A DNA stretch of 64,000 bases, from the NCBI GenBank assembly GCA_964368625.1, contig CAYJBH010000011.1:1-64000 (forward strand), written 5' to 3'. Source of the DNA: CAYJBH01 sp964368625. Its GTDB lineage: Bacteria; Bacillota; Clostridia; Oscillospirales; Ruminococcaceae. Both the position numbers and the translations under genes were made by a program. Below, piece by piece: positions 17,943-26,894 of the stretch; within the stretch, counting starts at the first letter, position 1; each line of letters opens with the position of its first letter. The notes beneath the pieces were generated by a model. The model saw nothing but the letters and a program-made list of their open reading frames with translations, was not told the origin of the DNA and made no database searches.

Positions 17943-18808
17943 ATTAGGCTATGATAGTATTTAAGATTCTCCAATGAAATGGTAAGCGCCTCGATTGGGT
18001 TTTCCATTCCCTCAAATTCTATCGAAACATAACCGTTATAACCACTATTTTTAAGTATTGATAGGCACTGTAAAACCGGTACATTTCCATGGCCGACTAC
18101 AGTGCCTTTTAAGTAGTTTCCGGCACGTGTTTTAAAGAACCCTTTTCCCGGGTTTGGTTCATTACCACTCTTTACTACAAAATCTTTAACATGAACGTGA
18201 AATGCATACCCAGCAGCAACACCAACTGCCTTTTCAGGCTGTTCATCAACACATAAGAAATTTCCTATGTCGCAAAGCCAGCCAAAATTCTCGTCGGCCA
18301 CTGCTGTTATAAGACTTTCAACTCGGTTTGAATCTTGACAGAAATAACCATGATTTTCAACCGTTGTTTTTATGCCCTTTGAAGCAGCATACCTTGTAAC
18401 TTCACGACAGGCATCGGCAAGGATAGGAAGTGCTTGGTTAAAGCCGCGTCTACTACCATCATTAAAACCCTGAGTAGCATCGTGACGCATACATTTAACT
18501 CCAAGTGCATACGCTATGTCAACTTGAGCTTTTAACCTTTCGATCTCAGAGCTAACATCGCCGTTACTGCAGTTTAAAAAATCTGCAGCAATGGTGTAGC
18601 TAACAATCTCAAGAGATTGTTTTTTACACTCCTCGGCAAGTTTCTTTGCATACTCTATAGGAGAAGTACCGTCTTTAGGATCAATGTTAATAAACTCTAT
18701 ACCATCAAATCCAATTTCCTTTACCTTTCCAATACATTCAAATTGGGTTAACTTATCGTTCCCTGTTAAGGACGTAAAGCTATAGGTACTGGTTGCAAAT
18801 TTCATCAT
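17939..18808 (-). CDS. Second sugar phosphate isomerase/epimerase family protein
   Basis: This 289-residue TIM-barrel protein is of the same superfamily as the one at 16012 but only distantly similar. Motifs include FDGIEFINID, VKCMRHDATQ, TTVENHGYF, FGWLCDIGNFL, FHVHVKDF and the C-terminal YNGYVSIEFEG with the metal Glu. It lies 17 bases downstream of the citrate synthase gene on the same strand and is probably co-transcribed with it. It meets the Gfo/Idh/MocA gene tail to tail. The substrate is unknown. Confidence 0.85.
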   Translation of the reverse strand: MMKFATSTYSFTSLTGNDKLTQFECIGKVKEIGFDGIEFINIDPKDGTSPIEYAKKLAEECKKQSLEIVSYTIAADFLNCSNGDVSSEIERLKAQVDIAYALGVKCMRHDATQGFNDGSRRGFNQALPILADACREVTRYAASKGIKTTVENHGYFCQDSNRVESLITAVADENFGWLCDIGNFLCVDEQPEKAVGVAAGYAFHVHVKDFVVKSGNEPNPGKGFFKTRAGNYLKGTVVGHGNVPVLQCLSILKNSGYNGYVSIEFEGMENPIEALTISLENLKYYHSLI

Positions 18809-18825
18809 AACCTCAATCTTTTTAT

Positions 18826-20187
18826 TTATCTGTCGGTAATTTTAACATAGTCCTTATGGGGTGTAACAGGTTTATATGCCGGACGAATAATTTTTCCGGC
18901 GCTTTCAAGCTCTTCCATACGGTGTGCAGACCAACCAACAATTCGTGATATTGCAAACAGAGGAGTGTATAGCTCGGTAGGAAGATCTAACATATCATAA
19001 ACAAATCCACTGTAGAAGTCGATGTTTGCAGAAACGCCTTTATAAATTCTTCTGCGATCACCAATTACCTTTGGAGCAAGACGAGCAACGTTGTTGTACA
19101 AATTATACTCATCAACACGGCCTTTGCTTGTGGAAAGACTTTCTACAAAACGTTTAAATATCTCGGTACGCGGATCTGATAGTGAGTATACAGCATGTCC
19201 CATACCATAGATAAGTCCACTTTTATCGAATGATTTTTTATCGAGCAATGATTCAAGGTATCTAACAATCTCCTCATCATCATTCCAGTCTTTTAGTGTG
19301 TTTTTCATATCTTCAAACATGCCAACAACCTTTATGTTAGCTCCACCATGCTTTGGTCCTTTAAGTGATGAAAGACCGGCAGCAATTGCTGAGTATGTAT
19401 CAGTTCCAGCAGTTGTAACAACACGGGTAGTAAAAGTAGAGTTGTTACCACCACCATGCTCTGCATGAAGAATAAGAGCAACATCTAAAACCTGAGCTTC
19501 AAGTTCTGTGTACTCACCGTTAGGTCTTAGCATTTGCAAAATATTTTCGGCAGTTGATAGTTCTGGCATTGGCGGGCGAATGAAGAAATGTTCATTTTTA
19601 TGATAATAACAATAAGCCTGATAACTGTAAATTGCCATCATAGGGAATACGGCAATGAGTTCAACAGCCTGTCGAAGTATATTGGAAAGTGATACGTCTT
19701 CGGCTTTATCATCATAACTATAAAGATTTAAAACGCTTCTTGCAAGGCTTATCATAATGTTTTCGCTAGGATCTTTCATTATAATATCACGAACAAAATG
19801 AGAAGGTAGAATGCGATATTTGTTTAATGTTTCGGTCATCCAACGGCAGCGTTCCTCTGATGGAAGCTCACCGAATAATAGTAGATACGCAATCTCTTCA
19901 AAACCATGCCTGTTCTCTTCAATACAGCTATTAACAATTTCGGTTACATTTATTCCACGATAGTAAAGCTCACCTTCACACGGAACTCGTTCGCCATCTA
20001 CATTTTTAAAGGAAATAATATCGGAGATATTTGTAAGCCCGGTTAATACACCTTTACCGCTTTTATCCCTTAGCCCCTGCATAACTTCATTTTTAATAAA
20101 TAACTCTGGATCTATCTTATTATATTTCTCTGCAATTTTAGTCTGCTCAATAATATCAGCAGTAAGTTGAGATAACTTTTGCTCCAT
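18826..20187 (-). CDS. gltA: Citrate synthase (Bacillota type)
   Basis: The protein condenses oxaloacetate and acetyl-CoA to citrate, feeding 2-oxoglutarate and glutamate synthesis in a partial TCA cycle. The 453-residue length is of the long class with an N-terminal extension found in Clostridia. The active-site His motifs are HAEHGGGNNSTF and GPKHGGAN, and the catalytic Asp region is GMGHAVYSLSDPR. A methylcitrate synthase activity cannot be excluded. AAGGAGG precedes the ATG. The promoter upstream is full consensus, suggesting high expression. Confidence 0.93.
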   Translation of the reverse strand: MEQKLSQLTADIIEQTKIAEKYNKIDPELFIKNEVMQGLRDKSGKGVLTGLTNISDIISFKNVDGERVPCEGELYYRGINVTEIVNSCIEENRHGFEEIAYLLLFGELPSEERCRWMTETLNKYRILPSHFVRDIIMKDPSENIMISLARSVLNLYSYDDKAEDVSLSNILRQAVELIAVFPMMAIYSYQAYCYYHKNEHFFIRPPMPELSTAENILQMLRPNGEYTELEAQVLDVALILHAEHGGGNNSTFTTRVVTTAGTDTYSAIAAGLSSLKGPKHGGANIKVVGMFEDMKNTLKDWNDDEEIVRYLESLLDKKSFDKSGLIYGMGHAVYSLSDPRTEIFKRFVESLSTSKGRVDEYNLYNNVARLAPKVIGDRRRIYKGVSANIDFYSGFVYDMLDLPTELYTPLFAISRIVGWSAHRMEELESAGKIIRPAYKPVTPHKDYVKITDR

Positions 20188-20231
20188 ATTAACCTCCTTA
20201 ATTCAAAAACACATAAATATTAATAGATATA

Positions 20232-20260
20232 ATTATATCAATTATTAACATTATTGTCAA
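20232..20260 (-). promoter_or_regulatory. Consensus promoter of the citrate synthase gene
   Basis: Minus-strand TTGACA (20255-20260) and TATAAT (20232-20237) are separated by 17 bases, a perfect sigma-A consensus. The RNA leader is about 40 bases. Confidence 0.82.
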
Positions 20261-20278
20261 TTTATATCTATCTACAAA

Positions 20279-20947
20279 TTATATGCCAACACAATATTGT
20301 CTCATATAACTATCCATTAGCTCTGCAAGGTGAGAATAATCCTTTGATTCTGCTAGATATTCACGAACGTCACAAACATTAATAATTGAATGCACCTTAA
20401 TTCCAAATTCTTCATAAATTTCCATCGTTGCACTTTTACTTGAGCCAACTCCAATTTCACAGCGATCAACCGAGATGAACATGTCGGTTACCTTCATGTT
20501 ATCACCAAGCCCCTTTAATATCGGCATTACCTCTCTTATTGCCGTACCCGCAGTAACAACATCTTCAACAATAATAATTCTATCCTTATCAGATGGTTTA
20601 TAACCTATTAAACTACCACCTTCACCATGGTCCTTTTCCTCTTTGCGGTTAAAAAAGAACGGTTTATCAATGGAGAAATTATTATATAGCGAAATTGCAG
20701 TTGTTGAAGCTAGCGGAATGCCTTTATAAGCCGGACCAAACAGACAATCGAAATTATCACCCACAACACTTTTTATTAATGAAGCATAGTATTCGCCTAG
20801 CTTTGCAAGATGTTCCCCGGTTCGATAGTTTCCTGTATTAACAAAATATTGAGTGTTTCGACCACTCTTGGTTGTAAATTCACCAAAACGCAATACATTT
20901 GCCTTAAGCATAAATTCTATAAATTCTCTTTTTTCAACACTTAACAT
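20279..20947 (-). CDS. pyrE: Orotate phosphoribosyltransferase
   Basis: PyrE makes OMP from orotate and PRPP in pyrimidine synthesis. The 222-residue protein shows the PRPP loop RIIIVEDVVTAGTAIREV, FGPAYKGIPLAS, and FFNRKEEKDHGEGG with the catalytic Lys residues of the flexible loop. It stands apart from other pyr genes, 47 bases after a ZIP transporter gene on the same strand, so co-transcription is possible. No PyrR attenuator is seen. Confidence 0.96.
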   Translation of the reverse strand: MLSVEKREFIEFMLKANVLRFGEFTTKSGRNTQYFVNTGNYRTGEHLAKLGEYYASLIKSVVGDNFDCLFGPAYKGIPLASTTAISLYNNFSIDKPFFFNRKEEKDHGEGGSLIGYKPSDKDRIIIVEDVVTAGTAIREVMPILKGLGDNMKVTDMFISVDRCEIGVGSSKSATMEIYEEFGIKVHSIINVCDVREYLAESKDYSHLAELMDSYMRQYCVGI

Positions 20948-20994
20948 TTTTAACCTCCATATATAAAAACTTACAATCTAAAAAAGATGATCAC

Positions 20995-21780
20995 TTAAAC
21001 AAATAACATAAGGCTTATAGCCATAACTGCCATGCCTGCAATAAACCCGTAAACAGAATTATGATGTTCACCATATTCTCTTGCGGTAGGAAGGAGTTCA
21101 TCAATCGAGATAAACACCATAATACCTGCAACAGAAGCAAATATTGCACCAAATAATACATCGCTCATAATGGGCATTAGTATTAGCCAACCAATTAAAG
21201 CCCCTACAGGTTCTGCAAGTCCGGAAAGGAAAGAATATAAAAATGCTTTCTTTTTAGAGCCTGTTGCTTGATAAATAGGAACAGAAACCGCTATACCCTC
21301 TGGTATGTTATGCATTGCAATTGCAACAACAATCGGTATTGCAACGCCGGGCTCTTGAAGAGCAGAGATAAAGGTTGCTAGTCCCTCGGGGAAATTATGT
21401 ATTGCTATTGCCAGTGCTGTAAATACACCCATTCTCATTAATTTACTGTTTTTATTATCATCAACAGTTTTTACTTCATGTGGGTTTTTATCCGCAGGAA
21501 TTAATCGGTCAATTAAACCTATAAAGGCTATACCGGCAAAGAAAAAAATTACCGTAGAAATATAACCCTGTTTTTCACCAAGTTCTAGAACTAAAGAATC
21601 TTTAGCCTTAACAAAAATTTCAATCATGGATACATATATCATAATTCCAGCCGAAAACCCAAGGCTAATTGAAAGAAATTTCTTATTGGTAGATTTTGAA
21701 AAAAAAGCTATTAAGCTTCCAATTCCGGTAGATAATCCTGCAAAAAGAGTGAAGCCGAAAGCAACTAAAATATCATTCAT
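20995..21780 (-). CDS. zupT: ZIP family divalent metal transporter (ZupT-like)
   Basis: The 261-residue membrane protein has eight predicted helices and takes up Zn2+ or related metals. The metal-site helices carry HNFPEGLATF and MHNIPEGIAVSVPIY, which are the ZIP signatures. GLAEPVGALIG lies in the next helix. An acidic and Lys-rich cytoplasmic loop sits near residues 100-115. No Zur-type operator could be recognised upstream. Confidence 0.93.
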   Translation of the reverse strand: MNDILVAFGFTLFAGLSTGIGSLIAFFSKSTNKKFLSISLGFSAGIMIYVSMIEIFVKAKDSLVLELGEKQGYISTVIFFFAGIAFIGLIDRLIPADKNPHEVKTVDDNKNSKLMRMGVFTALAIAIHNFPEGLATFISALQEPGVAIPIVVAIAMHNIPEGIAVSVPIYQATGSKKKAFLYSFLSGLAEPVGALIGWLILMPIMSDVLFGAIFASVAGIMVFISIDELLPTAREYGEHHNSVYGFIAGMAVMAISLMLFV

Positions 21781-21906
21781 TTTACCCCCTGTTAAATATT
21801 AAGTAATCTATCTTGGCTGTTTTGTTAAGTTAGCCATTCTATCTATTGTATGCAAAAAATATATAATAGATATTATTAAAAGATAAATTAGTTAATATTC
21901 TATTAA

Positions 21907-22806
21907 TTAACCAACCTGATAGGCGTGGGTTTTAACGTAGGTGTGTATATCTGTTTTTAATGTTATCTCATCAATAAAAGTTATGGTTGTAAAATACTCG
22001 TTGTTATCATCTACTAAGTTAAAGCTGTATAATCCATCTCCTAAAAAATCCACTGCTGACATATAACCACTACTTTCAATATTTTCATCTGCATAAAATG
22101 CTGTATAGTTACCCATGCCATTAAACTCAATTCTAGCTGCAGCTTCGTCACCATTAATGTGCCATACTCCGGCTGTATTGTATATTGCTTTATTTATTTC
22201 CATAACGGTAAAATAATCACCTTCACCAATATAATATGGGCTACCAAAATATGGAGTTTCTAGAGGAAATATAGAATCTAATCCCATATCTGTAAGGTTA
22301 AGAGGCTGACCATTGCTCATTGTGTAATATACTTCTGTAACAGAAAAATTGTTGATTATAGATAGGTATAGTGAATCCATCATAAACCAATTTAATGAAA
22401 CGTTATCATACATGAAAAATTCGTCTTTTTGTTGGATATTTCCAAGACCAGCTATAAGCGTAGACTCGACTGACCAATCAACAATTGCTGTACTGCCTTC
22501 TACTGTTGCACCGTTAATGGTAAATGCCAATCCGGTAAGTTCCGTAAGTCCTTGTGCTAAGCTTTCTATACTAAAATTAGCTACAGTATTAAATGGATGA
22601 GAAACAACGTTCGACCAATTACCAAAGTTAAGTGTGTATAAATTTACCGATGTGTTACCTTCAATGTTTTGTTCTACAACTTCAGGAATTTTTTCCATGT
22701 TGCCTGAACTCACATCCTGTTGTAAAGGAGATGTGGGTTCATAAGAGCAGGCGGTTAGAAAAAGGCATAAAGTAAAAGTTAATGTAACAATATTAATCAA
22801 TTTCAT
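21907..22806 (-). CDS. Lipoprotein with a GerMN-like domain
   Basis: The 299-residue protein begins with a lipoprotein signal: hydrophobic residues 3-16, then lipobox LTAC with Cys20. It is thus anchored outside the membrane. Residues about 80-190 contain repeated alpha/beta elements (LTGLAFTINGATVEGSTAIVDWS, then VTEVYYTMSNGQPL). These resemble a GerMN domain, found in spore germination and cell-envelope proteins, though the match is by eye. The C-terminal 90 residues look like a beta-rich lipocalin-like fold and carry no known motif. It is monocistronic with its own promoter. Confidence 0.72.
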   Translation of the reverse strand: MKLINIVTLTFTLCLFLTACSYEPTSPLQQDVSSGNMEKIPEVVEQNIEGNTSVNLYTLNFGNWSNVVSHPFNTVANFSIESLAQGLTELTGLAFTINGATVEGSTAIVDWSVESTLIAGLGNIQQKDEFFMYDNVSLNWFMMDSLYLSIINNFSVTEVYYTMSNGQPLNLTDMGLDSIFPLETPYFGSPYYIGEGDYFTVMEINKAIYNTAGVWHINGDEAAARIEFNGMGNYTAFYADENIESSGYMSAVDFLGDGLYSFNLVDDNNEYFTTITFIDEITLKTDIHTYVKTHAYQVG

Positions 22807-22839
22807 TTACTACCTCATAAAATTAATGAACTGCTTTTA

Positions 22840-22868
22840 ATTATATCACCTGATAGCATAAAAATCAA
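22840..22868 (-). promoter_or_regulatory. Sigma-A-type promoter of the lipoprotein gene
   Basis: Minus-strand TTGATT (22863-22868), a 17-base spacer and TATAAT (22840-22845) lie 33 bases upstream of the start codon. Confidence 0.68.
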
Positions 22869-22887
22869 TAAACGAAACCATTCATTT

Positions 22888-23775
22888 TTAACACAAATTT
22901 TCAAAAAAGTTAGTTGTTTGGCTGAACTCCGCTTTAAATGTTTTACCGCATAGTCCGGCTAATTCATCAGTGAGGGTGTTATCAAATGTAAGCTCATATG
23001 CACATAAAAGCTGATTCTTAACCATGGGATTACTTTTTTTTACAAGATATTTTCTGTCTCCAATAATATGTATTCCGAGGGAAGCAAGATGTGCTCTTAT
23101 TTGATGAGTTTTTCCGGTATGCAAAATAGCTTCTACCAGATAAAACCCAGCTTTAGATTCTAATGTTCTAAAGGTGGTAACCATATTATCACCATCGGTT
23201 GCTACCGTAATATTGTTGTTTCTAGAATAACCTGAAGTTACAACCTGATTAACCTCAGCATCGGTAACTGCGAGATAACGCTTAGTTATCATCCTTTTTT
23301 TCATTAAACACGAAGCTTTTTCCGCAGCATTATGCGTTCTAGCAATAAGAACAAGGCCTTCTGTTCCACGATCAAGTCTATTTATAAGGCAAGGCTTAAA
23401 ACATCCTCTACCATATTTTGATATAAAGCCATCTAACAAATTGCCATCACCGGTAACATCGCTATGACAAAGCACCCCTGAGGGCTTTTCTATAATTGCA
23501 ACATTATCATCTATATATATAACATTAAAATTAGTACAGGGGGTAATGTTTTTAATTATACTTTCAGATTGGAAAAACTCATCGTTTATATATAATGATA
23601 ACTCCTCGCCAGTTTTCACCCTATAGTTTTCATCATGCTTTTTGCCCGAAACTTTTACTCTTCCTTTTCTAAAACTTTTGTATAGAACAGATTTTGGCAT
23701 ATCAGTTGTAAGCAGCTGGACTAATCTTAGCAGCCGCATACCATTTTCTGTATCCGTTACAACAAATTTTTTCAT
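22888..23775 (-). CDS. RluD/RluC family RNA pseudouridine synthase
   Basis: The 295-residue protein isomerises uridines in 23S rRNA. It has an N-terminal S4 RNA-binding domain (about 10-75) and a catalytic domain with the motif INRLDRGTEGLVLIAR, whose Asp is the nucleophile. TGKTHQIRAHLASLGIHIIGD follows. The exact rRNA position modified cannot be assigned from sequence. It diverges from nrdR across a 65-base AT-rich gap. Confidence 0.93.
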   Translation of the reverse strand: MKKFVVTDTENGMRLLRLVQLLTTDMPKSVLYKSFRKGRVKVSGKKHDENYRVKTGEELSLYINDEFFQSESIIKNITPCTNFNVIYIDDNVAIIEKPSGVLCHSDVTGDGNLLDGFISKYGRGCFKPCLINRLDRGTEGLVLIARTHNAAEKASCLMKKRMITKRYLAVTDAEVNQVVTSGYSRNNNITVATDGDNMVTTFRTLESKAGFYLVEAILHTGKTHQIRAHLASLGIHIIGDRKYLVKKSNPMVKNQLLCAYELTFDNTLTDELAGLCGKTFKAEFSQTTNFFENLC

Positions 23776-23840
23776 TTTCCTCTTTTATTTTTAATTACTT
23801 TATTATATAATATAATTGAATAGAAGTAAAGGAGTAAAAA

Positions 23841-24314
23841 ATGAAGTGTCCTTTTTGTAGCGCTGAAGACACCAAGGTTTTAGACAGTCGACCAGCCGAT
23901 GGTGGCGTTCGAATACGTCGTCGTCGTGAGTGTATTGATTGTGAAAAGAGATTTACCACTTATGAAATTATAGAAACGGTTCCTGTTATGGTAGAAAAAA
24001 AGGACGGTTCACGTGAGGCGTTCGACCGTCAAAAAATACTTAATGGTTTATTACGCGCCTGTGAAAAGCGCCCTGTAACCGTTGAACAACTTGAACAATC
24101 GGTAGATAGAATAGAGCAATGTATTTCTAATTCTTTAAAAAGGGAGATATCTTCTCTTAGCATAGGAGAACTTTGCATGGATGAGCTAAGAGAAATAGAC
24201 GAGGTTGCATATGTTAGGTTTGCATCTGTTTATCGTCAATTTGCAGATATCGACAGCTTTATGCAGGAACTTACCGATCTGTTAGGCGAAAGGTCAAAGC
24301 AGAGCAAGAAGTAA
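23841..24314 (+). CDS. nrdR: Transcriptional repressor NrdR
   Basis: NrdR represses ribonucleotide reductase genes in response to dATP/ATP. The 157-residue protein has a zinc ribbon with Cys3, Cys6, Cys31 and Cys34 and the basic stretch RIRRRRECIDCEKRFTTYE, then an ATP-cone (VEKKDGSREAFDRQKILNGL). AAAGGAG precedes the ATG. No nrd genes or clear NrdR boxes are nearby. The 3' end overlaps the convergent DUF4363 gene by 21 bases. Confidence 0.97.
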   Translation: MKCPFCSAEDTKVLDSRPADGGVRIRRRRECIDCEKRFTTYEIIETVPVMVEKKDGSREAFDRQKILNGLLRACEKRPVTVEQLEQSVDRIEQCISNSLKREISSLSIGELCMDELREIDEVAYVRFASVYRQFADIDSFMQELTDLLGERSKQSKK

Positions 24315-24635
24315 ACTTTCTACCCTCATCAGCTCAGACTTTATATGATTTGTATGAGCAAGAATCTCGTCTGGTTCTGCTTCATGGTCTAAAGTGTCTA
24401 TAACCATTTTTAGTTGAAGTATTAAATTATTATCAGATATCATCATTAACCATCTATGCCTTTGTGCATAGGTGGTTTTTAAGGTTAGCGCATGTTTATT
24501 TGCATCTTCTTCATTTTCGATAAGGTAAATAATATTGTTTAGTTCGTTGAATGTACTATATATAAAAATTTGTGTAGCCGTAATTGTTACTAATACTAAA
24601 CTCATAACAACAAAAGCTATCGGTATTCTTCTCAT
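24294..24635 (-). CDS. DUF4363-like small membrane-anchored protein
   Basis: The 113-residue protein has one N-terminal membrane helix (about 5-28) and a helical remainder rich in charged and Leu residues, extracellular by the positive-inside rule. Size, topology and pairing with a DUF421/YetF gene two bases upstream match the DUF4363 family, whose role is unknown and which is common in spore formers. It overlaps nrdR at the 3' end. Confidence 0.72.
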   Translation of the reverse strand: MRRIPIAFVVMSLVLVTITATQIFIYSTFNELNNIIYLIENEEDANKHALTLKTTYAQRHRWLMMISDNNLILQLKMVIDTLDHEAEPDEILAHTNHIKSELMRVESLLLALL

Positions 24636-24637
24636 AC

Positions 24638-25309
24638 TTAACCTTTCAAGTTATCATATTTATTTATGAATATTCGTTCATCGTGATAAACAAGCATAAT
24701 TAAAACCTGCTTTACCAAAATATTTTTTGCACTAAGGTAGCCGTTTAACCATTCATCTGTTTTACCACACATCTTGAGTGAATCCTTAACAACCATTCCA
24801 TCAACTATAACACAGGCCGGAGGGTTCTCGTTAACATTTTTAGGGCTGCAGTCGGTAGCATAAACTGATAGTTTGCCATTAGGTTCAATTAAAGCTACTG
24901 AAACCGATGTTGGATCAAAAATATTTTTATCCCTAAGTGCACAAAGCATATCGGTTACCGTTAAACGTAACAACTTTAAGGTTTTTTGAACAAACCTACC
25001 ATTTTTCATTATTATCCTAGGCTCTCCTTCAATAAACCGCTCAAACTTTGCACTGCGTATAGTTATGCCAGAAATAAATATTTCATAGCAGGCAATAATG
25101 ATTACGGGTAACATACTAACTAGCAAAGGTATGCTCTGTTGCTCTATAGATATAGAAGCGAGATTAGAAATAATCATGGTCGTAACAAATTCTGAAGCCT
25201 GAAGTTCACCTAATTGTCTTTTGCCGGTAAAGCGTAGGATTAGCAGAACAAAAATATATATTATTGTAGTTCTAACAAGAATTATAAGCATCTTTAATCT
25301 CCTATGCAT
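24638..25309 (-). CDS. YetF-like DUF421 membrane protein
   Basis: The 223-residue protein has three N-terminal membrane helices (about 8-85) and a cytosolic alpha/beta domain. Family hallmarks are RFTGKRQLGELQASEFVTTMIISNLAS and, in the soluble part, GEPRIIMKNGR and the DMLCALRDKNIFD motif. YetF-type proteins affect spore or envelope properties in Bacillus, but the biochemistry is unknown. It forms a two-gene operon with the DUF4363 gene. The region just upstream runs into an assembly gap. Confidence 0.9.
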   Translation of the reverse strand: MHRRLKMLIILVRTTIIYIFVLLILRFTGKRQLGELQASEFVTTMIISNLASISIEQQSIPLLVSMLPVIIIACYEIFISGITIRSAKFERFIEGEPRIIMKNGRFVQKTLKLLRLTVTDMLCALRDKNIFDPTSVSVALIEPNGKLSVYATDCSPKNVNENPPACVIVDGMVVKDSLKMCGKTDEWLNGYLSAKNILVKQVLIMLVYHDERIFINKYDNLKG

Positions 25310-25324
25310 GGATTATAGGGAAGT

Positions 25325-25334
25325 NNNNNNNNNN
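25325..25334. other. Assembly gap (ten N)
   Basis: Ten undefined bases interrupt the region between the DUF421 gene and gerA. The run marks a scaffold join, so true distance and promoter content here are unknown. Confidence 0.99.
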
Positions 25335-25464
25335 GGAAGTTGACGATACTATATTCAATACAAGAATATATAAAAGTTAATTTTAAAAAGAACTTTAAAT
25401 TATGTATCTATTATTTTAACTGAAAGGCATTGTTTTAGCTATAGAATAAGAAAGGGTGAGCTGT

Positions 25465-26892
25465 ATGAGTAAAACGGTTGAAGAATTTAGAGAAGAAATG
25501 AGAGAGAATTTTTCACAGAGTATAGATGTTTACTTTCTTGTTCAGCGCGTAGCAAAGTGCAATCTTTTAATAATGAAGGTAGATAATATAACCAGTGATG
25601 TAAATCTTTCGTTGGTTTTGCTTGCCCGCCTTGCAGATATAGATAAGCAGGAGATGGCACCAGCTGAAATGTTTGATTATTTAAAAAAAACTACATCGAT
25701 ACCAATAAGTCAAATAGTTGTAAAATCAAGAGATGATTTAGAACTTTTAATGTTAGCAGGCTTTGCTATAATATATATTGAAGGTCATAATGAAATGCTT
25801 GGCGTTGGTATACAGGCCTATCCGGGTAATGCAGTAACCGAGGTTTCAGGTGAGGGTAACATTAAAGGCTCAAAGTTAGGCTTCTCACAAAATCTTAGGG
25901 TTAACATGGCTTTACTGCGTCAATTTATTCGCTCACCAGAGTTAACATTTGAAACTGGTTTTCTCGGAGGTGTAAACGATATAGAATATATGATATCGTA
26001 TCATAAGGACCAAGTTTCTGATGAACTTCTAAAAAGAGTAAAAGAACGAATAGAGAAGGTAGATCTTCCTATGGTTTTCGATTCCGGATATCTAGGTTCC
26101 TTTATTCAAAAAAAGCAACCATCACTTTTTTCAGCTACAGGTAGTACAGAAAGACCTGCAACAGCAGCTGCTAAAATTTGTGAAGGTAAGATAATAGTTA
26201 TGGTAGCAGGTAGTCCATTTGCATTAATTTATCCATATCTGTTTACTGAAAACTTTCAAAGTCTCGACGACTATTCATCGCGCCCGTATTTTGCAAGTGG
26301 AATAAGACTTTTAAAATATGTTGCTTTTTTTATAGCGGTTCTTTTGCCCGGAATATTCATATCGATAGTTAATTTTACTCCTGAGCTATTACCGGTTCAG
26401 TTAATGTATAAAATCGCGTATTCAGAACAAGGAACGCCACTTCCTTTGTTTATTGAGGCAGTAACAATTACGCTCTTACTTGAGATTGTTAGAGAGGCAG
26501 GGCTTAGATTACCAAAACAGATAGGTAGTTCAGTTAGTTTGGTTTCTGCCTTAATAGTTGGTGATGCTGCAATTCAAATGGGAATAATATCAGCTCCAAT
26601 ATTAATAGTGATAGCATTTTCAGCACTAGCTGCATTTGTTATCCCATCTCTTTATGAGCCAATTATTATATTAAGAATTATGTTTATTTTAGCAGGAGGT
26701 ATAGGCGGAGCTTTGCTAGTTGCAGGGTTATTTGCAATAATGCTTTTAAATATATGCGGGGTACACTCCTTTGGTATACCATTTACCAGACCCTTGCTAC
26801 CAATAGGAAAAGGAGCTATATCTGATGGGTTACTGCGGTCAGGACCAAAAAAAGGGGATGGATTTAATATAAAAGATTATATTGGAGAATGA
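25465..26892 (+). CDS. gerA: Spore germination protein, GerA family (A subunit)
   Basis: This is the A subunit of a germinant receptor in the spore inner membrane. From the ATG at 25465 (AGAAAGGGTGAG eight bases before) the protein has 475 residues; a GTG at 25456 is less likely. Residues 1-260 form the soluble N-terminal domains with the family motifs GFLGGVNDIEYMISYHKDQ and GRPA-like TGSTERPATAAAKICEGKI. Residues about 280-440 are membrane helices, including LPLFIEAVTITLLLEIVREAGLRLP. Its stop overlaps the start region of the fused B-C gene. Forespore sigma-G control is expected but no clear promoter is visible next to the gap. Confidence 0.94.
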   Translation: MSKTVEEFREEMRENFSQSIDVYFLVQRVAKCNLLIMKVDNITSDVNLSLVLLARLADIDKQEMAPAEMFDYLKKTTSIPISQIVVKSRDDLELLMLAGFAIIYIEGHNEMLGVGIQAYPGNAVTEVSGEGNIKGSKLGFSQNLRVNMALLRQFIRSPELTFETGFLGGVNDIEYMISYHKDQVSDELLKRVKERIEKVDLPMVFDSGYLGSFIQKKQPSLFSATGSTERPATAAAKICEGKIIVMVAGSPFALIYPYLFTENFQSLDDYSSRPYFASGIRLLKYVAFFIAVLLPGIFISIVNFTPELLPVQLMYKIAYSEQGTPLPLFIEAVTITLLLEIVREAGLRLPKQIGSSVSLVSALIVGDAAIQMGIISAPILIVIAFSALAAFVIPSLYEPIIILRIMFILAGGIGGALLVAGLFAIMLLNICGVHSFGIPFTRPLLPIGKGAISDGLLRSGPKKGDGFNIKDYIGE

Positions 26893-26894
26893 TA

